Positions 9,787 through 19,368 of a DNA stretch of 64,000 nucleotides are shown in pieces (position 1 is the first letter of the stretch; each line of letters begins with the position of its first letter). The position numbers were made by a program, and so were the translations under genes. The DNA is taken from assembly GCF_943733665.1 (NCBI RefSeq), contig NZ_OX030782.1, positions 2,134,501 through 2,198,500 of the forward strand, given 5' to 3'. Source of the DNA: Aquimarina sp. Aq107 (GTDB taxonomy: Bacteria; Bacteroidota; Bacteroidia; Flavobacteriales; Flavobacteriaceae). The notes under the pieces are model-generated. The model was not told the origin of the DNA and did not search any database. It saw only the letters and a list, made by a program, of their open reading frames with translations.

Positions 9787-11130
9787 TTAATTATCCCAAT
9801 GTACCATTTCTTTTAAATCAATTGAATTAAACCAATGGCCTCTTAGCATCACTCCTTCCGGTTCTTTCAAGATATCGAGATCATCAAGAGGATTTGATGG
9901 AAGTAATATCATATGAGCAGTATAACCGTCTTTTATTTTGCCTACATAATAATTGTTATCGATAAAATTATTGATATATAATCCAGCATTAGCCGTTCCG
10001 GCTTTTAAAGCTTCGTAATTTGTTAATCCAGCTTTAACCAAATTTTTCATCTCATCAATTGCAGATTCTCCTGGTGCAGCAGCTGGAAATGCAGTATCTG
10101 TGCCTACAAGAATATTAACTCCAGCATTATGAAAATGTTTTACAATTGGAAAGTAAAATTTATAAACTTTCTCTATATAAGGCCTACTCTTTACATCTCT
10201 GGACCCATACCAATCAGCTTTATAAATCCTTTGAATTTTAGGATGTAACCTTTTAGTTTCGGGCAATCGTAAAATCGAATCCATTACTTGTGGTTTCCCC
10301 CAAGTAAGTTCTATTTTTTCATAAGCAATAATATTTGCAATTAACCATATGTTCTCTTCTGCAGCTTTTGTGGCAAAATCTTTTACTTCTTGCTCATCAA
10401 ATTCTGTAAACTGAGTATAAATAAATTCCTCGGTATGAGCCATAGATTTTTGACCAATTCGTAATGCATCATCAGCGGTTAAGTTTCTTGGAATATGTCC
10501 CATTGCATGAATACCTTCTCTTTTAGCAATTTTCATCATATGTTCAAATTGTGGTATGGTCATTTTCCCGTATATTTTTATAAAATCATATCCTTTTGCC
10601 TTGTCTTCGATAATTCGTTCTTCTATTTTATCTAATGTTACTTTTTTATATTGTGGTCTATTCAACTCTTTTACAACTCCACCTCTACCTGCAGTATAAA
10701 TATCTGGTCCTGTAATTTGCTTATCCTTAATTTGCGCTCTTAGTTTTAAAACCCTCTTTGAGCCTCCTAAATTTAAAACGGTAGTAACACCATTTACAAC
10801 ATATGAACGCATCCATTCTTCTGATTTTTTGCGATGTAAATGAACATGGGTGTCAGTTAAACCTGGGATGAGATATTTTTTATGTTCACCATCAATTATT
10901 TTTGCGTTATCTGGTATGTTAATATCGTTACTATTACCTAATGCAATAATTTTATCATTTTCTACAATAACTGTTTGTGACATTTTGGTAATAGAATCTT
11001 GCATTGTTAAAACGTTTACGTTAACAAATGCTTTAATCTGTTCTTGTTCTTTTACTTTATATGTTTGTGCATCTATTGTGAACACGCATATAAAAATCAT
11101 TATCAAAATAATATATCTTGTATTCTTCAT
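9787..11130 (-). CDS. exported amidohydrolase family protein
   Basis: A 447-residue metal-dependent hydrolase with a signal peptide (1-21, cut before Gln). Metal ligands of the imidazolonepropionase-like/prolidase-like amidohydrolases are visible: 'DTHVHLH' (His95, His97), a Lys in 'FIKIYGK' (about 187), His in 'AMGHIPRN' and 'MAHTEEF', and the catalytic Asp in 'VGTDTAFPAA'. Substrates of such exported family members are typically Xaa-Pro or other dipeptides, N-acyl amino acids or lactams. It overlaps the preceding serine hydrolase by one base (TAATG), so translation is probably coupled. Third gene of a three-hydrolase operon. Confidence 0.87.
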   Translation of the reverse strand: MKNTRYIILIMIFICVFTIDAQTYKVKEQEQIKAFVNVNVLTMQDSITKMSQTVIVENDKIIALGNSNDINIPDNAKIIDGEHKKYLIPGLTDTHVHLHRKKSEEWMRSYVVNGVTTVLNLGGSKRVLKLRAQIKDKQITGPDIYTAGRGGVVKELNRPQYKKVTLDKIEERIIEDKAKGYDFIKIYGKMTIPQFEHMMKIAKREGIHAMGHIPRNLTADDALRIGQKSMAHTEEFIYTQFTEFDEQEVKDFATKAAEENIWLIANIIAYEKIELTWGKPQVMDSILRLPETKRLHPKIQRIYKADWYGSRDVKSRPYIEKVYKFYFPIVKHFHNAGVNILVGTDTAFPAAAPGESAIDEMKNLVKAGLTNYEALKAGTANAGLYINNFIDNNYYVGKIKDGYTAHMILLPSNPLDDLDILKEPEGVMLRGHWFNSIDLKEMVHWDN

Positions 11131-12239
11131 TAATTGGAATTATAGCTGTTGTTGTAATTAGTAGAGGTTATAGTTTCATGAGCTTTCATCAAGTTCAGTA
11201 AACCTGAATCCATATTTTTATTGATCAACCAAAACCCTGAACTTAACAAGGAATTTCCGGTGAAGTTTTGTTCTACTAAAGTCAAATTTTTATTTCTATT
11301 AATGATCATAAATCGTTCTCCATAGCCATCTGTCCAGATTGTATTTGTATCTGAAACTGTCCACCACTGATAACCAAACCCATCATATCTTCCATAATTA
11401 ATATGATTAGTAGTAAGATCACTATAGGAGGATGTACTTTTTGTAATCCAATCTTCTGATATAATTTGTTTACCATTCCATTTTCCATTATTCGCTACCA
11501 TAGCACCGATTCTTGCAAAATCCCGAGTACTGATATAGATATAATATTGTTTATGCATTGTTTTTTTCTTTGGCATAAACCAAGGGCTTCCCATAATTAC
11601 ATTATCCGAATCAAAATCTTGAAGACCAAGTGGCTTGGCCAAATTATCTTCCATAAACTTTCCAATACTAATACCTGTTTCTTTCATAAAAATGGTGCCT
11701 AAAACATTTGCATCAAAATTGTTATTAAAAAAATAAGTTCCTGGTTTATGACTTTCTCTTTTTGGTCGTTGAGTTATTTGATTATCATGCTCACCAGAAG
11801 CAGGTAAATAAACACCTGATTTACCCATTAATAAATCCCTTATCGTAGCACTTTTTTCTTGGGTAGTTAAAGGAATAAATTCATCTACTTCAAGTTGAGC
11901 AAGTGTTTTATCAAGATTTATTAGTTCTTGATCAACTGCTATTCCATATAACAAACTCAGCATAGCCTTTCTAGTAGAATGTCCATTCATTATTTTGTCA
12001 GTAGGCCCATACTCATAAATAACTTTTTCATTCTGCATAACCATTATAGCCCTAGTACGTTTAGGTTTTATGGTAGGAGTTAATATGCTATTTATTTTTT
12101 CTGAAACAGGAATGCCATAAGTGAGTGCAGTTTCATAATTTGGTGTGGGATTACTAACTTGTGGAATCAAAAGATATATCACAAGTATTAAAATTATAGT
12201 GCATACACCTAGTATAATTCGTTTTATTTTTATGCTCAT
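11130..12239 (-). CDS. serine hydrolase, beta-lactamase/PBP superfamily
   Basis: A 369-residue penicillin-binding-protein-like hydrolase anchored by an N-terminal membrane segment (about 6-26), facing the periplasm. The catalytic SxxK is Ser88-Thr-Arg-Lys91 in 'GHSTRKAML', arranged as in 6-aminohexanoate-dimer hydrolases and esterases of class C beta-lactamase fold; the Tyr motif is probably 'YFNNN'. It sits between two amidohydrolases, 14 bp after the first and overlapping the second by one base. A shared task in cleaving an amide, ester or lactam substrate is inference; it is not clearly a resistance beta-lactamase. Confidence 0.85.
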   Translation of the reverse strand: MSIKIKRIILGVCTIILILVIYLLIPQVSNPTPNYETALTYGIPVSEKINSILTPTIKPKRTRAIMVMQNEKVIYEYGPTDKIMNGHSTRKAMLSLLYGIAVDQELINLDKTLAQLEVDEFIPLTTQEKSATIRDLLMGKSGVYLPASGEHDNQITQRPKRESHKPGTYFFNNNFDANVLGTIFMKETGISIGKFMEDNLAKPLGLQDFDSDNVIMGSPWFMPKKKTMHKQYYIYISTRDFARIGAMVANNGKWNGKQIISEDWITKSTSSYSDLTTNHINYGRYDGFGYQWWTVSDTNTIWTDGYGERFMIINRNKNLTLVEQNFTGNSLLSSGFWLINKNMDSGLLNLMKAHETITSTNYNNSYNSN

Positions 12240-12253
12240 TATTTTTTCTTTAC

Positions 12254-13777
12254 TTAATTGATATATTGATTTATACTCATTTTTCTACTTCTGTTATTAG
12301 CTTCTTTTACAGATTCTAACATATTATCTAGTGTAGTTCGGTTTAGAAGTTTTCCATTAATAATTACTGACTGAATTGTTTTAGTATTAGTGATATCATC
12401 TAAAGGATTCTTTTTTAGTATCACTAAATCTGCATTATAACCAACTTCAATTTTACCAATATTATATTGCATCCATTCGCCAGCATGTACTGTTGTAGAC
12501 TGTAATACACGAGAATTCGTTAAACCAACTTTGTTAAGAGAATGTAATTCTTTATGCAATGAAAAACCAGGAATAGCACATGCTACATTAGCATCGGTCC
12601 CCGCTACAACTATTACATTATGCTTAATTAATGCTTTGGTCATGATATGATGAGCTTTTACATAGGTTTCCCAATATCCTTTAACCCTTTTTTGAAGTTC
12701 AGGGTCGTTTTTTGCATTCAAATTCTCGTAGTAATTATTTCCTGGTGTCCAACCTCTAGTAATACTCGACCCTTCAACAATACCTGGATTAGCATATTCT
12801 AAGGGAATTGTTTTGATAAAACTATCTAATTCTAATTTTTGTTTAGGAAAACTTTCCACTAACCATATTGTAGAAGATACTACGATATTTTTTTCTTTAA
12901 TTTTAATAGCTATAGTGTCAGCTCTTTCCTTCAAAAACTGAAGATATTCTTCTGTTTTATTATAATAAACTACACCAAACTCATTCATGGTGTTTTTAAC
13001 AATCTCTTCTACATGAGCAAGTTGAGACTGTCCAGAATTGTACAAGCCATCTAATCCTACTTCTGAACCTAAATGACCTATCGCCGGTATATTTTGTTTT
13101 ACAGCTTCATCTACAATAGCCTCATATATTTCTGGATTTAAATTAGTAAGTTTAATTGCATCATAACCTTGTTCTTTAAATTTACGAACTGCTTTGCGCG
13201 CTTTTCTTTGACTTGTATAGGATTTTGGTGCTCCAAACCAACTTTTAATCTTTGATATCATACCTTTTTCACTACCAAGTTTTCTAGTTGCTACATAAAG
13301 GTTTGGACTCAATGTTCCACTTTTTGCCTCTTCCCTCCATTCTAAATGTGACTTGTCACCGAACATCTCTCCTACGGTAGTAACTCCGTTAGCTAGAAAT
13401 AATAAAAGATCATTCTTACTTTTCTTTAAGTGTACATGTGTGTCAATAAGACCAGGTATTAAATATTGACCGGTCCCATCGATATTTGTATACTCATTAG
13501 TAACATTAGTTCGTTTATCTATTGAAACTATTTTACCTTCTTTGATTAATACTGTTAGACTATCCAACATTTTAGTACAATCTTTAGATAACACACTAAT
13601 ATTGGTAATTGCTAATGGAGAATTAATAGAATTAAAAATTGAGGTATTAACAAGCTCTGTTTTTGCTCCTTGGTGTTGATTGATTTTCGAATTAACTCGG
13701 ATACAAGAACCAATACTAATTACTAATATAACTAGTACTGTTCCCAAAACCCATTTTTTGATTAATGTTTTTTTCAT
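12254..13777 (-). CDS. amidohydrolase family lipoprotein
   Basis: A 507-residue exported metal-dependent hydrolase, first gene of the three-hydrolase operon. The N-terminus has a hydrophobic stretch ending in 'IGSC' with a probable lipidated Cys25. Motifs match the other amidohydrolase of this operon: 'DTHVHLKK', Lys in 'AIKLTN', 'IGHLG', 'LAHVEEI' and 'VAGTDANVACA'. The two are related but not near-identical, and this one is longer by an insert between the Lys and late His ligands. Periplasmic or outer-membrane peptide or lactam hydrolysis is the family-level inference. Confidence 0.86.
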   Translation of the reverse strand: MKKTLIKKWVLGTVLVILVISIGSCIRVNSKINQHQGAKTELVNTSIFNSINSPLAITNISVLSKDCTKMLDSLTVLIKEGKIVSIDKRTNVTNEYTNIDGTGQYLIPGLIDTHVHLKKSKNDLLLFLANGVTTVGEMFGDKSHLEWREEAKSGTLSPNLYVATRKLGSEKGMISKIKSWFGAPKSYTSQRKARKAVRKFKEQGYDAIKLTNLNPEIYEAIVDEAVKQNIPAIGHLGSEVGLDGLYNSGQSQLAHVEEIVKNTMNEFGVVYYNKTEEYLQFLKERADTIAIKIKEKNIVVSSTIWLVESFPKQKLELDSFIKTIPLEYANPGIVEGSSITRGWTPGNNYYENLNAKNDPELQKRVKGYWETYVKAHHIMTKALIKHNVIVVAGTDANVACAIPGFSLHKELHSLNKVGLTNSRVLQSTTVHAGEWMQYNIGKIEVGYNADLVILKKNPLDDITNTKTIQSVIINGKLLNRTTLDNMLESVKEANNRSRKMSINQYIN

Positions 13778-13876
13778 TTGTTTTGATGAATTTTAAATTG
13801 ACTATTAAAACAACAAAACAACTGTAAAATGAGTAATGATGGGTCTCTCTGCTTCTAAAGAGACAAGAAAATGAGA

Positions 13877-15004
13877 TTAATTTTGATTTATTTTAAACTC
13901 TGATGGAGATTGGCCTGTTTCTTTCTTAAATAACCTATAAAAGCTCGCTTTAGATTTAAATCCACATTCATAAGCTATTCCTTCTATTGTATAATCTTTA
14001 TATAATGGTAATGCTATTAATTGTTTAAACTCTTTAATCCTATAACTATTCACAAAATTATAGAAGGAAATTTCTAAATATTGATTTAACAAAGCTGATA
14101 ATTTCTTGTCTGTAATATGAATTCCGGATGCTAACTTACTAAGTGTTAAATCTTCATCTAAATAAGGTTTTTCTTTTTCCATAAATTCTACAAGCAATTT
14201 TTCGAAAGAAGAAAACTCAGATTCTAATTTTTCATTGATCATTTTCTTTCTATCCTTACTACCTATAGAACTATCTAATAAAAAATATGGCACCAATACT
14301 TTAGATTGCTTAACACCATAATACAATCCATAACAAACAGAAATGGAAGTTAATAACATAATCAAATTTTGAGTCCTCCATCTCAAATAGCCAAATAGGA
14401 TTTGATATCCAACAAAAAACAGATCGATAAAAATAATAATAAATGGGGCTATTAAAAGGTATCGTACCCAAATAAAATTATTATGCTCGATATGAGAATA
14501 ATTACACTTTAATGCTTTTTTAAACTTATCAAAAGTTCTAAAACTGATATAGATATATATTAAATAAATAATATCTAATAACGGTCGCTTGATAAAAAGA
14601 TATTGTTGAATAACATCGATATAGTCTACAAAATATTCTCCCGAAACCATTGCTATCTTGTATGGGGCAGAAATTAGAATAACAAAAACAACAAAAGGAG
14701 TTAAATGAATAATTCCATTTTTTAACACCTTTTTATCATCTAAAAATAAGGATTGAATATATAAAAGTAACAAAGGTCCAAGTGCTAATTTTACTCCATA
14801 CACAATTAAAAAACTGATGTCTAGTAATATCTCGATATTATGTATCGAAGCATACGATTCTAACAAAACGAAAACCAATAATGCAAAAAATACAATCAAA
14901 ATTGATTTATGAAGTCCTTTATCCTTTGATTTATAAAAAATATAGATATAAATGCACGAAAAAAGCATTCCTATGATAAAAAGAAAATCGTAAACTAATT
15001 TCAC
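13877..15004 (-). CDS. membrane-anchored AraC-type regulator (7TM-HTH)
   Basis: A 375-residue one-component regulator: seven or so hydrophobic helices fill residues 1-225, then a linker and an AraC helix-turn-helix domain (about 270-375, 'IAYECGFKSKASFYRLFKK'). The DNA-binding part must work at the membrane, sensing through the helices. The start is GTG at 15004; no better upstream start exists. It lies 100 bp downstream of nothing on its own strand except another regulator of the same design (15094-16137), and immediately upstream of the three-hydrolase operon, which it may control. Confidence 0.87.
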   Translation of the reverse strand: MKLVYDFLFIIGMLFSCIYIYIFYKSKDKGLHKSILIVFFALLVFVLLESYASIHNIEILLDISFLIVYGVKLALGPLLLLYIQSLFLDDKKVLKNGIIHLTPFVVFVILISAPYKIAMVSGEYFVDYIDVIQQYLFIKRPLLDIIYLIYIYISFRTFDKFKKALKCNYSHIEHNNFIWVRYLLIAPFIIIFIDLFFVGYQILFGYLRWRTQNLIMLLTSISVCYGLYYGVKQSKVLVPYFLLDSSIGSKDRKKMINEKLESEFSSFEKLLVEFMEKEKPYLDEDLTLSKLASGIHITDKKLSALLNQYLEISFYNFVNSYRIKEFKQLIALPLYKDYTIEGIAYECGFKSKASFYRLFKKETGQSPSEFKINQN

Positions 15005-15093
15005 TTATAAAGTTTAGGCCAAATATAAGTAGTAAATATTTTTAAACCCATATAATTTTATCATTAGGTTTATTCGAAATATTGTATTGTTAA

Positions 15094-16137
15094 TTAAGAA
15101 TTTTTCTTTCTATAAGACGATGGTGTTACACCTTCAAATTTTTTAAATGCACTATTAAATGAAGAGAGACTACTAAAACCTGTATCAAAAGCTATGGAGG
15201 AAATTGTGTATTTATCTCCGATATTTAATAGCTTTTTTTTAGCTTCCTGAATTCTGTAATGATTAATATAATCATTAAAGTTTTTATTAGAATATTGATT
15301 AATTGCAGATGATGTTTGCTGTACACTTTTTCCGAGCAACTTACTCAATTTCATCAATGAAAGATCTGGTTCTAAATATAATTTTGTGTTCATTAATTTT
15401 GATATTTCATCAAATAACGAATGATCATCACTTACATTAAAAGCATTACCGTTTAAATCTGTAGCCTTTAGTTGAAATGCCTTATAACTCAAGAAATAAA
15501 TAATTATAGAATACACTACAGGTCCAATAATATAAGGAACTGATTCATCTAATATATTTAGCACATATGTTATCCAAATAATTATAAAACCGAATACTAA
15601 AAGGCGCAACCAATCAAATATAGCTTTATGAGATTTAGTTTTCTTAACTGATTGATATTGATTCTTTGCTTTTTTTATAATAATCCATCCTAAGAGAATA
15701 TAAACCGCAAAATGCAGGTAGATCAATACTAAACCACTACCAAATATTAAAATAACAAAATCACTTGTTTCATACCATTGTTTAGTAACTAAGAGGCTAG
15801 CAAAAAACACTAAAAGGAATGGTATAATTTCTATAAAATAGTACTTAGGCAATTTAAAACTGGGAACAGTCATTCCCAAAATATACCATCTAAAAAAAGG
15901 GCCTATTAATAGCAAAAAAGCTAATCCTATAAATATAAAAATAGGCTCTAAATTATTACCAAAATTGAGCATTACAGATTTACCAATCCGGAAAGCCATA
16001 AATACTAAAATCAGTCCAAGTAATAAATTTGTAAGCGTTTTTTTCTTTTTAAAACCTATCAAATAAAAAGCAAACAATATTCCGTGCAAGAGTCCTGCGC
16101 TGCTAAGTATAATAAGTAAAATATCGGAAAAACTCAA
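15094..16137 (-). CDS. membrane-anchored AraC-type regulator (7TM-HTH)
   Basis: A 347-residue protein with the same plan as its neighbour: about seven membrane helices (residues 1-220) followed by a C-terminal AraC helix-turn-helix ('IAFDTGFSSLSSFNSAFKKF' region). The frame has an in-frame stop just upstream, so the TTG at 16137 is the only plausible start preserving the first helix. A perfect hairpin (16183-16219) separates it from the DJ-1 gene, so it likely has its own promoter. Tandem arrangement suggests an old duplication. The signal sensed is unknown. Confidence 0.85.
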   Translation of the reverse strand: MSFSDILLIILSSAGLLHGILFAFYLIGFKKKKTLTNLLLGLILVFMAFRIGKSVMLNFGNNLEPIFIFIGLAFLLLIGPFFRWYILGMTVPSFKLPKYYFIEIIPFLLVFFASLLVTKQWYETSDFVILIFGSGLVLIYLHFAVYILLGWIIIKKAKNQYQSVKKTKSHKAIFDWLRLLVFGFIIIWITYVLNILDESVPYIIGPVVYSIIIYFLSYKAFQLKATDLNGNAFNVSDDHSLFDEISKLMNTKLYLEPDLSLMKLSKLLGKSVQQTSSAINQYSNKNFNDYINHYRIQEAKKKLLNIGDKYTISSIAFDTGFSSLSSFNSAFKKFEGVTPSSYRKKNS

Positions 16138-16182
16138 TGGACTTTTTTTTCAAATGTAGGGATATTTCACATTTCGATGAAG

Positions 16183-16219
16183 TATATCCTATATAGAAAC
16201 TTTTTCTATATAGGATATA
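16183..16219 (-). terminator. long perfect hairpin after the DJ-1 gene
   Basis: A perfect 17-bp inverted repeat (arms 16183-16199 and 16203-16219, 3-nt loop) 6 bp beyond the stop of the DJ-1/PfpI gene. Stem is AT-rich (TATATCCTATATAGAAA). Probably a terminator on the minus strand, although its closeness to the next gene's start could also make it an operator. Confidence 0.6.
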
Positions 16220-16225
16220 TAATGA

Positions 16226-17332
16226 CTAGCTATGCTTATTTGATTTCTTTTTTGCATATGAAGTAAGACTTGTTAAACTAATAAAACGACCAATTTTTCC
16301 TTGCATAGCTGCAATAATCCCATGTTTTGCTATTAATACTCTAGACATAGGTTGCTTATCTTTTGTATACATTTGATCAATAAGTACTCTAGCTTTTTCT
16401 GGACCTTGCTCGTGATACGTTTTTAAAACTTTTACGGCATTTTCTTCTCCAGTAACTTTTCTAAATTTGGGTGTATAACCCAATTCAGCAATCATTGATT
16501 CTGCTAGAACCCAAGTGGACCAAGGATTTTGACCCGTAATCAGATTTTTATCTTTACTTATGTTTTCTAGATACATCATTCCTTCATTAAAAACCCCTCC
16601 TTGATCGACGAGTTTATCTTGTAAAAGAAATGGGAATATTGTTTTTGCATCCGATATTAATAATAATTCTTCTGCATTAGTGAATCCACTTACTTTCTTA
16701 TTCTCTAATAAATGTTTTCCGGTATTAAGCGTTACATTTACTAAAGCAGCTGGACCATGACATACGGCTCCAACTACTTTGTCGTTTTCATACAAATTTC
16801 TGACTATAGCTTGTATTGACTCATTATCTGGAAAATCAAACATAGCTCCTTTACCTCCTGCAAAAAATACCGCCTCATATAGATCAGGGTCAATTTTATC
16901 TACAGGAATTGTATGTTTAACTTTATGCTGAGCAACACTATCATTAAGAAAAGCGTAATCAAATTCTCCCATATCCTCCGCATCTATAACTACTGGAGGT
17001 TCCCCTCCTAAAGGACTTGCTATATCAACATCAAATCCATTCGCCTGAAAAACATAATATGCTCTAGATAATTCGGTTAATTCATAACCGGTACTTTTTT
17101 CAGTATTTCCCATCACATCCGTACTAGTAACGATTGCTAGAATCTTTCCACGTTTATCAATCTTATTTTTTGATATATATGGTAAATCAGATATCTGAGT
17201 TGATGTAATGTCTATCCTATTTTCTGATGACGGTATTAAACCCATAAACCACCACCCAAAAATGAATAGAGAAATAATAATACTCCCAAAGGAGATAAGA
17301 ATCCATTTAAAAATTTTATACTTTTTGAACAT
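16226..17332 (-). CDS. membrane-anchored DJ-1/PfpI family protein
   Basis: A 368-residue protein: N-terminal membrane anchor (about 10-31), then a class I glutamine-amidotransferase-like DJ-1/PfpI domain. The nucleophile is Cys191 in the elbow 'GAVCHGPAAL' with His192 next to it, and Glu84 in 'STGYELTE' matches the conserved acid of Hsp31-like members. A C-terminal extension of about 110 residues lacks a recognised domain. Hsp31-type proteins act as glyoxalase/deglycase or chaperone; placing this on the outer face of the membrane is unusual. It is separated by terminators on both sides and appears monocistronic. Confidence 0.85.
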   Translation of the reverse strand: MFKKYKIFKWILISFGSIIISLFIFGWWFMGLIPSSENRIDITSTQISDLPYISKNKIDKRGKILAIVTSTDVMGNTEKSTGYELTELSRAYYVFQANGFDVDIASPLGGEPPVVIDAEDMGEFDYAFLNDSVAQHKVKHTIPVDKIDPDLYEAVFFAGGKGAMFDFPDNESIQAIVRNLYENDKVVGAVCHGPAALVNVTLNTGKHLLENKKVSGFTNAEELLLISDAKTIFPFLLQDKLVDQGGVFNEGMMYLENISKDKNLITGQNPWSTWVLAESMIAELGYTPKFRKVTGEENAVKVLKTYHEQGPEKARVLIDQMYTKDKQPMSRVLIAKHGIIAAMQGKIGRFISLTSLTSYAKKKSNKHS

Positions 17333-17445
17333 GCTATTTGTTTTAAAATTATAGCACGAAATAATAGTAAATACTAAACAAAATATGTCGAAATTATAAT
17401 TCCGTCAGAGTATATTATACTTTTAAATGGTATTTAATTAATCAA

Positions 17446-17475
17446 TAAGCTCCGTAATTACTTACGGAGCTTATC
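17446..17475 (-). terminator. hairpin terminator of the first YHYH operon
   Basis: A 13-bp perfect stem (ATAAGCTCCGTAA at 17446-17458, complement at 17463-17475) with a 4-nt loop lies about 135 bp beyond the stop of the YHYH gene on the minus strand. Confidence 0.7.
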
Positions 17476-17610
17476 TTACAAAACTAATTAATTACACAAA
17501 ACTCTATAAGAGCATATTTAACACAAATTAACTAGACGTAACATTAAAATTGTAAACACTGTTTTGAAATTTAGTATTGTAGAAAATATCTTTAAAAATT
17601 ACTATGTGAT

Positions 17611-18537
17611 TTATCCTTTTCTTGGTCCTTTGTTTGGAGGAAAAGGTCTTCTAGGTCTTTTCTGTTCTTTAAATTCCCCCATTAAACATCTACTGATATA
17701 AGGAAAACTTTCGGTAACTAAATAAATATAATTCCCATTATGTATAATTCCATTACATTCATCTAAATCTCCATAACCTGCGACATATTCGAAATCTGAT
17801 CCATAGGTACCATCATGATGACCACCAACAGCAATATCCATGCGAGTCATTGGATTTTCATAACTACAATCTTCTCCTTCTCTTGTTCCCTTTAAAAGTT
17901 TATAACTAGGCTTATATATTCCACTTTTAGAATAATATATTGGATATCCATCATGAGCAAATCCAATATGTACTAAATCTTTTCCAGTATCAAAATCAGT
18001 TATAATAGAAGTTGGAGTGCCATGATAATGATACGCTCCAGTAGGTTGTACATGCGCATGATTAAAATCCAAACCCAAATCAATTAGATCTTGCAAAGCT
18101 TCTACTCTGTAATTTTCTCCACTCGAACATTCTACCACTTCTGCAGTTCCTGGTTCAAATTTAACACCATTTAGAGCTACACCTGGTTCTCTTACCCAAA
18201 CAGACTTACCTGTATAAATTGGATTAACAGGAAAACTATATGTTTTTTCTTGCGCTCTAATCTTATTTGGATTTCCAGAGTTAGGAAAATCACCTGTTTT
18301 ATGGTTCGGAAGCGCATTAGTAATCATAATTCTTTTGTTCTTGGAAACAGTAACCTTGGTTTTTGTTCCATACTTTTCATTAATCAATGAATACGAATCA
18401 AAATAATCTATTGCATCTTGATGTATATGACTAAATCCATCGTGAGAATGACTTGTTTTTTTGAATTGCGTATCACTACAACTGATTATAACAATACTCA
18501 TGGTAATTAAAAGCGAAGGGATTTTAAACTTTTTCAT
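17611..18537 (-). CDS. YHYH domain lipoprotein (first locus)
   Basis: A 308-residue predicted lipoprotein (Cys20 after 'VIIS'). The hallmark YHYH motif is at residues 169-172 in 'TGAYHYHGTP', in a domain rich in His, Gly and Asp that ends with 'GYGDLDECNG'. The mature N-terminus is His-rich (28-41) and the C-terminus is a basic, proline-rich tail. YHYH proteins (PF14240) have no settled function; the His clusters suggest metal binding. Third gene of an operon with a Gly/Arg-rich exported protein and a small membrane protein. A second YHYH protein is encoded at 62337-63116, and both operons share promoter repeats. Confidence 0.85.
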   Translation of the reverse strand: MKKFKIPSLLITMSIVIISCSDTQFKKTSHSHDGFSHIHQDAIDYFDSYSLINEKYGTKTKVTVSKNKRIMITNALPNHKTGDFPNSGNPNKIRAQEKTYSFPVNPIYTGKSVWVREPGVALNGVKFEPGTAEVVECSSGENYRVEALQDLIDLGLDFNHAHVQPTGAYHYHGTPTSIITDFDTGKDLVHIGFAHDGYPIYYSKSGIYKPSYKLLKGTREGEDCSYENPMTRMDIAVGGHHDGTYGSDFEYVAGYGDLDECNGIIHNGNYIYLVTESFPYISRCLMGEFKEQKRPRRPFPPNKGPRKG

Positions 18538-18580
18538 ATCGTTTTTAGTCTTCTTTTATTGTTATTTGCAACTCTGATGA

Positions 18581-19366
18581 TTATTTGGATGTTGTTTTAA
18601 ACCAAAAATCTATAGTCGATACAGATTCTATTTTTCTGTCTTTAGATCTACCTTGATTTCCTCCTGGGCCATTACCGGATCTTCCTTGGGGAGCTCCTCC
18701 TCTAGATCTTCCCCCGCCTCTACCACCTCCTCCAACAGAAGCTTGTTGTGTAGGTCTAGCTCTTTCTGAATTATCTCGTGATCTCTCGACTGTTTTTACT
18801 CCAATAGAAAGTTTACTAAAATCAATATCTGATTTTACATTAATTTTATTTTTAGGAATTTTTAAATAATAAATAAAACTATTTCTTTCTTCATTAACTT
18901 TTAATTCAATCGCGATACCTTCATTATTAAGAAGTGTATTAAACTCCTTAGTTTTATCATAATATTGATATAGTGCTTTTTGTGGCATATTGTTTTTTAA
19001 CCTATGCCCTATTTGACGTATTATACTATCATTATCAGGAAACCCTCTAGTTTCATCAGGCGCATCCTTATTTCTTCTTGGAGGCCTTTGATTATTAGCG
19101 ATTGGATAGGTAATAGATACATTCTTTTTCTTTTTGCCTTTAGTATCAAAATATATATTTATTCCTTGACGTAGTATAGATGTTGCAACTTTAGAATCAA
19201 TAGTTTCAATACTAAAGTATACATACGCTTTATCATTATATGTTTGATAAGTTTCGGTATTATTAATTACTGTCGTTGTGTCTATCACAATATCCGTATA
19301 TAAAGAAATTGCGAATGATGATTTCATCGTAAGGATACAAATGAGTAACAAAATTTTCGTTTTCAT
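18581..19366 (-). CDS. exported hypothetical protein with Gly/Arg-rich segment
   Basis: I do not recognise a family. The 261-residue product has a signal peptide (1-19), a soluble region of about 180 residues predicted mostly beta, then a low-complexity stretch (about 205-245) of Gly, Arg, Ser and Pro, and a short ordered end with 'TIDFWFKT'. It lies 2 bp after the small membrane protein gene and 43 bp before the YHYH gene, so the three are one operon. The basic low-complexity segment resembles the basic proline-rich tails of the YHYH and EF-hand proteins and may serve the same interaction. Confidence 0.7.
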   Translation of the reverse strand: MKTKILLLICILTMKSSFAISLYTDIVIDTTTVINNTETYQTYNDKAYVYFSIETIDSKVATSILRQGINIYFDTKGKKKKNVSITYPIANNQRPPRRNKDAPDETRGFPDNDSIIRQIGHRLKNNMPQKALYQYYDKTKEFNTLLNNEGIAIELKVNEERNSFIYYLKIPKNKINVKSDIDFSKLSIGVKTVERSRDNSERARPTQQASVGGGGRGGGRSRGGAPQGRSGNGPGGNQGRSKDRKIESVSTIDFWFKTTSK

Positions 19367-19368
19367 AA

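Noticed and set aside
11130..12239. Antibiotic-resistance beta-lactamase
   Set aside because: The SxxK arrangement and the amidohydrolase neighbours fit an esterase or amide hydrolase better; there is no class C resistance signature beyond the fold motifs.
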